5,449 bases of DNA from an uncultured Candidatus Saccharibacteria bacterium (GTDB lineage Bacteria > Patescibacteriota > Saccharimonadia > Saccharimonadales > Saccharimonadaceae): NCBI GenBank assembly GCA_938036845.1, contig CALHWA010000147.1:1-5449 (forward strand), read 5' to 3'. Below the pieces are notes generated by a model. It saw only the letters and a program-made list of their open reading frames with translations, searched no databases and was not told the origin of the DNA. The position numbers and the translations under genes are program-made. This document shows positions 1 to 5,227 of this stretch, piece after piece (within the stretch, counting starts at the first letter, position 1; the number at the start of each line of letters is the position of its first letter).

Positions 1-203
1 AGGCACAGCGCTACCAACAGATCAATGCTCAGTGGGATGATGAGTGGGGCGAGCATCATACTGCGGTACTGGATGGCTTTGTTGCTCATGTCTTTCAACA
101 CGAGGCTGACCACTGTCAAGGCGTACTTTTCTTTGACCGGGTGGCAGATACGACGACGTACATGACGGCAGCAGAGTATCGCAAGCGTGTTGTGGGGCGG
201 TAG
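1..203 (+). CDS. def: Peptide deformylase, C-terminal fragment (gene starts before the window)
   Basis: Peptide deformylase is a cytoplasmic metalloenzyme that removes the formyl group from the N-terminal methionine of new proteins. The frame is open from base 3 to the TAG at 201-203, giving 66 residues. It holds the diagnostic third motif, QHEADHCQG followed by VLFFDRV, at visible residues 32-47. The two histidines and the glutamate of HEADH are the metal ligands and catalytic acid known for this family. The preceding LDGFVAHVF also fits the family pattern (LDG..A...QHE.DH..G..F.DR). The metal-binding cysteine motif and the N-terminal half lie outside the window. The gene converges on argH, with only 39 bases between the two stop codons; I see no convincing bidirectional terminator there. 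The identification is firm even though the gene is partial. Confidence 0.93.
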   Translation, partial: AQRYQQINAQWDDEWGEHHTAVLDGFVAHVFQHEADHCQGVLFFDRVADTTTYMTAAEYRKRVVGR

Positions 204-242
204 TTGCATTTAAGCTTCGCTCACTTCCCTCAAGATTAGTAA

Positions 243-1445
243 TTATTGATTATTCGCCAAAAACGATTGCTTAACTTGCTGGTAGGCGTCACGGAATGGC
301 ACGCCTTTTTCCACCAATTCATTGATTTTGGCAACAGTATAGAGCTCATCGGTCATCGCCTCAGCCAATTGCTTAGTGTTGGCTTCTAGCTCGCTTACGC
401 AAAGCGCCAAAACCTCTAGCGTATTGAGGGCCGAAGTGAAGGCATCCATGGTGATCTTTTTGGTTAGTTGTAAGTCGCGGTGATAACCACTGCCAGCACC
501 TGTCGAAATAGCTTGCAGCTGCAAGGCATAGTTCGGATAGGCGTGAGCAGTGGCACGCATGATCTCAAAGACGTCGTAGTTACGCTTGTGCGGCATGATG
601 GATGAGCCCGTGGTCATAGTGACGGGCAATTTGAAATAGTTAAACTCCTGCGAGGTAAATAGCAACATGTCTTCAGCAAATTTGCCAGCAAAGACCATGA
701 TTGGGTTGAGCGCCTGTACGGCAATCAGTTCAAAAACGCCGCGCGACAGGCCGCAATACATTGGATTTTCCTGTACTTTGGCGAAGCCTAACTCACTGGT
801 CGTCATCTGGCGGTCAAGTGGTAGGGTGACGCCAAAACCAGCAGCACTGCCCAGCGGGTTTTGGTCGATGGCGGCAATGCTGTGTGCGACCAATTGCTGG
901 AGGTCATGAAACGCATCGTGATATGAGCCAAGCCACATACCGACGGTAGTAGGCATAGCTTTTTGGGTGTGGGTGTAGCCAGGCATTTCGGTCTGGCCGA
1001 TGGCGGCAATTTTGCCAGCATAGGCCTGAGCGACTGTCTCCAATTTGCCCGCTACTGCTTCAAGTTCTGTTTTGATGAATAGTCGCATCATCACCAAGGC
1101 TTGGTCATTGCGGCTTCGGCCAGTGTGAACTTTTTTGCCGATGGGGCCGAGTTTTTCTGTCAAATACAGCTCAATGGCAGTGTGACCATCTTCGTGTTCG
1201 CTGGTGAGGGTGAAGGCACCGGTTTTCCACTCGTTGAGTAGCTCATCCAAGGCCGCTGCCAATTGTTGATATTCATCGCTAGTCAGCACGCCAATTTTTT
1301 CTAGCATGTGAGCATGCGCTTTGGTCGCGGTAATGTCGTGACCGAGTAAGTGCTGGTCCAATACCTGATCGTCACCAACGGTGTATGCCTCGACCAATGG
1401 ATGGAGTGAGCCAGTTGCGGTTGATTGCCATAATTTACTTGCCAT
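243..1445 (-). CDS. argH: Argininosuccinate lyase, short C-terminus
   Basis: This enzyme cleaves argininosuccinate to arginine and fumarate, the last step of arginine synthesis, and works as a cytoplasmic homotetramer. The 400-residue product has the family landmarks in order: LWQSTATGSLHP at the N-terminus, VHTGRSRNDQ at residues 106-115, PGYTHTQKAMP at 155-165 (H159 matches the catalytic-histidine region) and the superfamily signature GSSIMPHKRN at 280-289 with the catalytic serine. The start is ATG at 1445; AAGGAG lies nine bases upstream (1455-1460 on the opposite strand), inside the end of argG. The 11-bp overlap with argG suggests translational coupling. Bacterial ArgH proteins are usually about 450-470 residues. 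This one stops 17 residues after GVPFRDAYQQV, where homologues continue for roughly 70. No frameshifted continuation is available, because the downstream DNA runs into def on the other strand. The catalytic motifs are intact, so I infer a functional, trimmed enzyme. Confidence 0.95.
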   Translation of the reverse strand: MASKLWQSTATGSLHPLVEAYTVGDDQVLDQHLLGHDITATKAHAHMLEKIGVLTSDEYQQLAAALDELLNEWKTGAFTLTSEHEDGHTAIELYLTEKLGPIGKKVHTGRSRNDQALVMMRLFIKTELEAVAGKLETVAQAYAGKIAAIGQTEMPGYTHTQKAMPTTVGMWLGSYHDAFHDLQQLVAHSIAAIDQNPLGSAAGFGVTLPLDRQMTTSELGFAKVQENPMYCGLSRGVFELIAVQALNPIMVFAGKFAEDMLLFTSQEFNYFKLPVTMTTGSSIMPHKRNYDVFEIMRATAHAYPNYALQLQAISTGAGSGYHRDLQLTKKITMDAFTSALNTLEVLALCVSELEANTKQLAEAMTDELYTVAKINELVEKGVPFRDAYQQVKQSFLANNQ

Positions 1446-2697
1446 ATGAGTATGCTCCTTCAGCTGTTCGCTGACTTAGTGAATATAATTCAATGAATCC
1501 GGCGGACGAATTCTGGTTGAATGCGTCGTTGGAATCAAAGGTTGCAAGATTGATATCAAACAATGAATGTGGTGAGTCTACACTGACGACGGTGATGGTA
1601 CCTTTGTACAGGCGAACTGTCACTGTGCCGGTGACTTTTTGGTTCTGATCATCAATATAGGCATTGATGTGATGGACGGCTGGCTCGTACCACTGAGCTG
1701 CGTAAGTGAGGTAGGCCCATTTTTTGTCCATTTCGGCTTTGAGTTCATTTTCAACGCGGGTCGAGACCAATTGCTCAAGCTTTTGATGGGCAGCAATCAA
1801 GATGGCAGCGCCAGGGTTTTCGTAGACACCACGCACCTTCAGTCCGACTAGCCGATCTTCAATAAGGGTTGATACGCCGACGCCGTGTTTGCGGCCGATC
1901 TGGTTGCAGTGCTGAATGAGCGCCTGGAGTGAAAAGTGGCGGTTATCGACAGCGACAGGCACGCCTTTGATGAATTCAATGGTAATGTCCTCTGCTTCGT
2001 CCGGCGTGTATTTGATGGTTGAGCACCAATTGAGAATGGCGTGGTAGTTTGGCTTAAGTGAGGGTGATTCAATTTCGCCGCCTTCGCTGGTGATGCCCCA
2101 CATGTTTTCATCGGTCGAATAAGGCGATTCTTGAGTATGCGGCACGGGGATGTTGTGCTTCTTGGCATAGGCAAGTTCTTCCTCCCGGCCCATACTCCAC
2201 TCACGTACTGGTGCTAAGATCTTGAGTTTAGGGCTCAGCGTGGTGATATACGTTTCGAAGCGAACTTGGTCGTTGCCTTTACCAGTGGCACCATGTGCGA
2301 CGACTGTGCAGTTGTACTTTTTGGCATATTCGACGGCTAATTGCGAGATGATGATGCGCCCCAGTGGCGTGCAGAGGGCATAGCCACCTTGGTAATCAGC
2401 ATTAGCTTTGATGGCCAGTGATAGCAGCTCATCGGCGAAGCGGTCGCGGGCATCAACCGTGATGGTTTCTATAGCGCCGAGCATCTTGGCCTTTTCGGCG
2501 ATGGCGTCGAGATCGTCAACAGTCTGGCCAATATTAACCGTCAGGGTAATGACGTTGCAGTTATATTTTTCTTGGAGCCACTTAAGCATGACGGAGGTGT
2601 CGAGGCCTCCCGAATAGAGTAAGAGGCACGTGTCAAACTCGCCATTTGTCGCCTCGTGACTGGCAACTTTAGTGTAGTGAGGTGTGTCGTGATTCAT
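1435..2697 (-). CDS. argG: Argininosuccinate synthase
   Basis: This cytoplasmic enzyme joins citrulline and aspartate with ATP to make argininosuccinate, the substrate of the ArgH encoded just downstream. The 420-residue protein carries the N-type PP-loop YSGGLDTS at residues 28-35, the nucleotide and substrate segment AHGATGKGNDQVRFE at 134-148, LAPVREWSMGREEE at 161-174, and SPYSTDENMWG at 191-201. EFIKGVPVAVDN (241-252), GRKHGVGV (268-275) and the family segment PGAAILIAAHQKLEQLVSTR (295-314) follow. Length and motif order match an intact enzyme, with about 20 extra N-terminal residues before the first beta strand. I keep the ATG at 2697 because a strong purine-rich site (AAAGGAAGG on the minus strand) ends two bases before it and no other start codon lies before the PP-loop. 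The gene is preceded by an intrinsic terminator and an arginine-rich leader ORF, implying attenuation control. Confidence 0.97.
   Translation of the reverse strand: MNHDTPHYTKVASHEATNGEFDTCLLLYSGGLDTSVMLKWLQEKYNCNVITLTVNIGQTVDDLDAIAEKAKMLGAIETITVDARDRFADELLSLAIKANADYQGGYALCTPLGRIIISQLAVEYAKKYNCTVVAHGATGKGNDQVRFETYITTLSPKLKILAPVREWSMGREEELAYAKKHNIPVPHTQESPYSTDENMWGITSEGGEIESPSLKPNYHAILNWCSTIKYTPDEAEDITIEFIKGVPVAVDNRHFSLQALIQHCNQIGRKHGVGVSTLIEDRLVGLKVRGVYENPGAAILIAAHQKLEQLVSTRVENELKAEMDKKWAYLTYAAQWYEPAVHHINAYIDDQNQKVTGTVTVRLYKGTITVVSVDSPHSLFDINLATFDSNDAFNQNSSAGFIELYSLSQRTAEGAYSYGK
1455..1460 (-). promoter_or_regulatory. Shine-Dalgarno site of argH, inside argG
   Basis: The minus strand reads AAGGAG nine bases before the argH ATG. 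The site lies within the last codons of argG, so argH can be translated by ribosomes finishing argG or by fresh initiation on the same mRNA. It supports the 1445 start. Confidence 0.75.
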
Positions 2698-2719
2698 ATC
2701 CTTCCTTTCTATAATAATT

Positions 2720-2748
2720 AAAAAGAGCCGCTCGGATGAGGGCTCTTT
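2720..2748 (-). terminator. Intrinsic terminator (attenuator, segments 3:4) in the argG leader
   Basis: Read on the minus strand, AAAGAGCC (2748-2741) pairs with GGCTCTTT (2729-2722). The helix continues inward through CTC/GAG (2740-2738 with 2733-2731) past one bulged C, closing on the tetraloop ATCC. The descending arm runs into TTTTT (2724-2720) and then AATTATTAT. It ends about 11 bases before the argG ribosome-binding site, so it would release RNA polymerase before argG. No gene upstream on this strand ends here except the 20-codon leader ORF, which makes an attenuator role far likelier than ordinary gene-end termination. Confidence 0.85.
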
Positions 2749-2798
2749 CGTTGGTTTATAATACTATACGACTAATTAGCCCTCTGAGTCAGAGCGGC
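2738..2798 (-). promoter_or_regulatory. Alternative RNA hairpins of the argG attenuator (segments 1:2 versus 2:3)
   Basis: On the minus strand GCC-G-CTCTG (2798-2790) pairs with CAGAG-GGC (2786-2779), giving an eight-pair hairpin with one bulged G and loop ACT (segments 1:2). The overlapping segment GAGGGCT (2784-2778) is exactly complementary, over seven bases, to AGCCCTC (2744-2738), which contains the ascending arm of the terminator (segments 2:3). The 2:3 pairing excludes both 1:2 and the terminator. Segment 1 overlaps the last two Arg codons of the leader ORF, and the leader stop codon abuts segment 2, so ribosome position would decide the fold. This is the arrangement of the classical his, trp and leu leaders. 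The pairing is read directly; the regulation is inferred. Confidence 0.8.
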
Positions 2799-2838
2799 GA
2801 CGACGAGCAACGATAATAATGTTGTGTCGATATGTCAT
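2776..2838 (-). CDS. Arginine-rich leader peptide of the argGH operon
   Basis: This 20-codon ORF runs from ATG at 2838 to TAA at 2776. It begins MTYRHNIIIVA and continues RRRR then SDSEG. The four adjacent arginine codons are CGT CGT CGC CGC (2805-2794), with a further CGA at codon 4, so a quarter of the peptide is arginine. Such a run directly before an arginine biosynthetic gene fits a sensing peptide whose translation, not product, matters. A ribosome stalled on codons 12-13 for lack of arginyl-tRNA would mask segment 1 of the downstream hairpins and let the antiterminator form. A ribosome reaching the TAA would cover segment 2 and allow the terminator. No Shine-Dalgarno sequence precedes the ATG. 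A -10-like box lies six bases upstream, suggesting leaderless translation from the transcript's first bases. It is too short for homology, so the call rests on codon content, position and RNA architecture. Confidence 0.85.
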   Translation of the reverse strand: MTYRHNIIIVARRRRSDSEG

Positions 2839-2844
2839 ACTAAC

Positions 2845-2874
2845 ACCATAGCACACTGCGCATATTTTTCACAA
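2845..2874 (-). promoter_or_regulatory. Probable sigma70-type promoter of the argGH leader transcript
   Basis: The minus strand shows TTGTGA (2874-2869) as a -35 element, an 18-base spacer, and TATGGT (2850-2845) as a -10 element preceded by the extended -10 dinucleotide TG in TGC (2853-2851). Only six bases (GTTAGT) separate the -10 box from the leader ATG, so initiation at the usual distance would place the ATG at or next to the transcript's 5' end. The hexamers match consensus only partly; the extended -10 and the position strengthen the call. Confidence 0.6.
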
Positions 2875-2896
2875 TACTTTTATATAAATTTTAAAA

Positions 2897-3060
2897 TTCT
2901 CTCTTCTCGTGTTAACCTCCTCACCCGCACTTCATCCGATGGAGTGTGAAATCGATCGTTATGATCGATTTCAGCCCAGTGCAAGAGGTCGATGTCTAGG
3001 AGACGTCGACCCTTATAGTGTTCCGTCGGAAGGAGTGCGGGTAGGGAGCGCGAGAGAACG
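2897..3060 (+). ncRNA. Putative structured RNA, Y-shaped (long rod plus two hairpins), unrecognised family
   Basis: The stretch folds on itself. Bases 2917-2944 pair with 3021-3048 over 28 facing positions with only two mismatches (2922/3043 and 2934/3031). Its core is ACCCGCACT (2923-2931) with AGTGCGGGT (3034-3042). The rod extends outward, past a five-base bulge, through CTCGTG/CGCGAG (2906-2911/3049-3054). It encloses hairpin B, GAAATCGATC and GATCGATTTC (2948-2957/2963-2972, loop GTTAT), and hairpin C, GGTCGATGTC and GACGTCGACC (2987-2996/3002-3011, loop TAGGA). Positions 2910, 2921, 2932, 2940, 2944 and 2993 form G-U pairs only if the + strand is transcribed; one mismatch favours the other strand. 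AT-rich DNA with -10-like TAAAAT (2892-2897) precedes it. I see no hallmark of SRP RNA, RNase P RNA, tmRNA, 6S RNA or a known riboswitch. It could be a stand-alone RNA, the 5' region of the two-component transcript, or a miniature inverted-repeat element. Confidence 0.55.
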
Positions 3061-3063
3061 GTG

Positions 3064-3087
3064 AAGTTTTGAGACTCAAGCACTTTT
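3064..3087 (+). terminator. Weak terminator-like hairpin after the structured RNA
   Basis: AAGT (3064-3067) and TTGA (3069-3072) can pair with ACTT (3082-3085) and TCAA (3076-3079) around the loop GAC, followed by TTTT ending at 3087. The stem is short, interrupted and A/T-rich, so efficiency is doubtful. Its place just after the rod at 2897-3060 is what suggests it could mark a 3' end. Confidence 0.3.
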
Positions 3088-3174
3088 CATATAAAATTGC
3101 GATGCGCTACAATAGTCATATACATTGGTATGACGAGGGGATAAAATTGTGCAGCAATATAACAAAGAAGCGCC

Positions 3175-3180
3175 TAGTAT
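3175..3180 (+). promoter_or_regulatory. -10 box of the two-component operon, leaderless start
   Basis: TAGTAT lies exactly six bases (AGACGT) before the response-regulator ATG at 3187, the same spacing as TATGGT before the arginine leader ATG. No Shine-Dalgarno sequence precedes this ATG, so a leaderless mRNA is a reasonable reading. A good -35 element is not visible: CAGCAA sits at 17-base spacing, and TTGTGC (3147-3152) is 22 bases away. The promoter may therefore need an activator. Confidence 0.45.
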
Positions 3181-3186
3181 AGACGT

Positions 3187-3852
3187 ATGAGTGGACGAGT
3201 AGTGAATATTCTCCTCGTTGAAGACGAACCAACCCTCCGAGCTGGTACTGAGCAGTTCCTCGTGCAGCGCGGCTTTACGGTGATAGTAGCAGCCAGCGGT
3301 GAGGAAGCGCTGGAGCAATTTACCAAGGCGGACGCTATTATCCTCGATATTATGCTGCCAGGGATGAGCGGGATCGAGGTGCTACACCGAATTCGCCAAG
3401 CGAGCGACGTGCCGGTACTCATGCTAACAGCACTACATGATGAACCGACACAGATCGCGAGTTTTGACGAGCTGGCGGATGATTATATGAGTAAGCCGTT
3501 CTCACTGGTGATTTTGGAGAAGCGAATTAAGGCCTTGCTTCGCCGCCAGCAGTCTGTCAAAAAAACCTTGTGGCAGCGCGGCCTAGCGTCAGTGGATTTT
3601 GCGGCCTATCAGGGGTTCTATGATGGTGCTGATGCGCACCTCAAGCCTAAGGAAGTACAGCTGCTCAAACTGCTCGTCGATAATCCACACATGGTCTGGA
3701 GCCGGCAGGCTATCATCGATAAGCTGTGGCATGGTGACGAGGTGCCATTCGACCGAGTGATCGATGTCTACATCAAAAACTTGCGCAAGAAATTGCACCT
3801 CAATTGCATCGTCACAGTAAAGGGAGTGGGCTACCGCTATGAAGAATCTTAA
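3187..3852 (+). CDS. OmpR/PhoB-type response regulator
   Basis: This is a DNA-binding transcription regulator activated by phosphorylation, in the cytoplasm. The 221 residues hold an N-terminal receiver domain (about 7-120) and a C-terminal winged helix (about 150-220), the usual family length. Visible receiver residues are the acidic pair E12-D13, phospho-acceptor D54 in IILDIMLPGMSG, T81 in LMLTA, and K103 in DDYMSKPF. The effector domain shows LKPKEVQLLKLL, the recognition helix RVIDVYIKNLRKKL (190-203) and the terminal hairpin VKGVGYRYE. The ATG at 3187 has no Shine-Dalgarno site but follows a -10 box by six bases; a GTG at 3202 is an alternative start that would still keep the first beta strand. 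The stop overlaps the start of the histidine kinase by 14 bases, so the two are co-expressed partners. Target genes are not identifiable; autoregulation and control of nearby genes are the usual possibilities. No close homologue such as PhoP or VanR can be named with confidence. Confidence 0.95.
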   Translation: MSGRVVNILLVEDEPTLRAGTEQFLVQRGFTVIVAASGEEALEQFTKADAIILDIMLPGMSGIEVLHRIRQASDVPVLMLTALHDEPTQIASFDELADDYMSKPFSLVILEKRIKALLRRQQSVKKTLWQRGLASVDFAAYQGFYDGADAHLKPKEVQLLKLLVDNPHMVWSRQAIIDKLWHGDEVPFDRVIDVYIKNLRKKLHLNCIVTVKGVGYRYEES

Positions 3853-5227
3853 ATTATTCCCCAAAACATTTTTGGTGTCAATCGGCCTGTTTGCGGCGCT
3901 GATCATCCTGGTGCATGCGTTGGTTTACACCTTGATGCCGCACTTCTATCTGCAGCAAAAAGAGCGAGAGGCAGCGGGTAATCTGGCGGCGCTCGTGACT
4001 GAACTACGTGGCAAATCGACTGAGGACATGCGCCGGATCAGCCAGGAGTTTGCCACCGCAAAAAACGTTAATATCACGCTGACAATCGACGGGCGCGACC
4101 AGTATTTTCAGGGTTTTGAGTCGATTACCATCGTGACCGACAGCGGCAAGCCGGTCGATACCAGCGTGGTGAAAATCGCTGATGGGCAAACGGTTGATCC
4201 ACGCTCGGTGATTTTGCGGCAGGGGAGTGTGGCGAATGATCAAGGCCAAACGATCGCCGTCAAGCTACTAGCCGACGTGGCGCCCGTCACTCAGGCCAAG
4301 CTCGCCACGCTGCATGTATTACCGTATACCATGCTCGGCTCGCTGCTGGTAGCGCTGTTATTTTCCTATATCTACAGCCGCTTTGTGACGCGGCCGATTC
4401 GCCAGATGGCGGCGGTGACCACGACCATGCAGCGGCTGGAAAAGGACGCGCGCTACCCGGTAAATAGCAGTGATGAAATTGGCGTGCTGGGGCGGAACAT
4501 CAATGAGCTCTATCAAAATCTGTGGCAAACGATACGCTCGCTAGAGCATGAGAATAAGCGGATCACGCAGCTCGAGAAAGAAAAAATCGCTTTCCTGCGC
4601 GCCGCCTCGCACGAGCTAAAAACGCCGCTCGCGGCCCTCCGGATCATGCTCGAAAATATGCAGCTGAACATCGGTGAGTATAAAAATCGCGACCAGTACC
4701 TGGCGGAATCTGTGGCGCAGGTTGATCGGGTGGCGGCAATGGTGAATGACGTCTTGCGTTCTGGCAGCGTGGCCGAGCAGGCTTTGCGTCAGGAAAAGCG
4801 GCTGAGGATCGACAAGCTGATTACCGAGGTGGTTGCCGATTATACACTGCTGGCAAAAACGCGCGGTATGACGTTCGCGGTTAACATGCAGCCTGCGACT
4901 ATCTACGCTAACCGTGACATGATGCGCCACATCATCTCGAATCTGGTATCAAACGCGGTACGCCACGGCGACGCCGGGAGCGTGATAACGATTACTTGTA
5001 GCCAGCATGAACTGGCTATTGAAAACGCCTGCACACCGCTCACCAAGCAGCAACTCCAGCACGTCTTTGATCCGTTTTATCGGAGCCCTAGCGACAAGAA
5101 GCAGCACGCTGATAGCAGCGGCATCGGCCTCTACACCGTAAAGATGCTGCTCGACACCAAGGGTCTGGACTATAGCTTTGCACCACACGGGCAGGGTATG
5201 CGGTTTGCGATTGCATTACCGCATTAA
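3839..5227 (+). CDS. Membrane-bound sensor histidine kinase (HAMP-HisKA-HATPase)
   Basis: This is the sensor partner of the regulator encoded just upstream, sharing a 14-base overlap; a GGGAG site (3823-3827) inside that gene precedes its ATG. The 462 residues show a first membrane helix (about 10-32), an extracytoplasmic sensor region of about 125 residues (33-160), a second membrane helix (about 161-181) and a HAMP linker (about 182-235). A charged, coiled-coil-like stretch follows (232-252), then the HisKA domain with ASHELKTP, in which H258 is the phospho-acceptor. The ATPase domain has the N box ISNLVSNAVRHG (366-377), the F box HVFDPFYR (408-415) and the G2 box SSGIGLYTVK (427-435). In place of the classical DxGxG box it reads AIENACTPL (393-401), a variant known from VanS-like kinases of Firmicutes type. 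The sensor region lacks cysteines and any domain I recognise, so the stimulus is unknown. The C-terminus ends naturally (GMRFAIALPH), at a sharp boundary with a DUF421 fragment. Confidence 0.95.
   Translation: MKNLKLFPKTFLVSIGLFAALIILVHALVYTLMPHFYLQQKEREAAGNLAALVTELRGKSTEDMRRISQEFATAKNVNITLTIDGRDQYFQGFESITIVTDSGKPVDTSVVKIADGQTVDPRSVILRQGSVANDQGQTIAVKLLADVAPVTQAKLATLHVLPYTMLGSLLVALLFSYIYSRFVTRPIRQMAAVTTTMQRLEKDARYPVNSSDEIGVLGRNINELYQNLWQTIRSLEHENKRITQLEKEKIAFLRAASHELKTPLAALRIMLENMQLNIGEYKNRDQYLAESVAQVDRVAAMVNDVLRSGSVAEQALRQEKRLRIDKLITEVVADYTLLAKTRGMTFAVNMQPATIYANRDMMRHIISNLVSNAVRHGDAGSVITITCSQHELAIENACTPLTKQQLQHVFDPFYRSPSDKKQHADSSGIGLYTVKMLLDTKGLDYSFAPHGQGMRFAIALPH

Noticed and set aside
204..242. 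Bidirectional terminator between the convergent def and argH genes
   Set aside because: The 39 bases show no stable stem with a T tract on either strand.
2757..2762. Perfect TATAAT on the + strand inside the argG leader
   Set aside because: It lies in AT-rich leader DNA and has no -35 element at a proper distance (2734-2739 reads GGATGA). No + strand gene begins downstream within a reasonable distance, so an antisense promoter is possible but unsupported.
2880..3083. 67-codon ORF on the minus strand starting with GTG at 3083
   Set aside because: It coincides almost exactly with the self-complementary region, has no Shine-Dalgarno site and resembles no family I know. The paired structure explains the absence of stops well enough, and the G-U pattern points to the other strand being transcribed. 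A TATATG box five bases before the GTG leaves a small chance that it is real.
3115..3134. Dyad GTCAT-10-ATGAC upstream of the response regulator, with GTATGAC recurring on the minus strand at 2840-2834 by the arginine leader start
   Set aside because: The arms are only five bases and the repeat is seven bases, too short to call a shared operator without comparative data.
3076..3422. Two minus-strand ORFs of about 80 codons across the start of the response regulator
   Set aside because: They lie antisense to a well-supported receiver-domain gene, have no family motifs and look like mirror frames of it.
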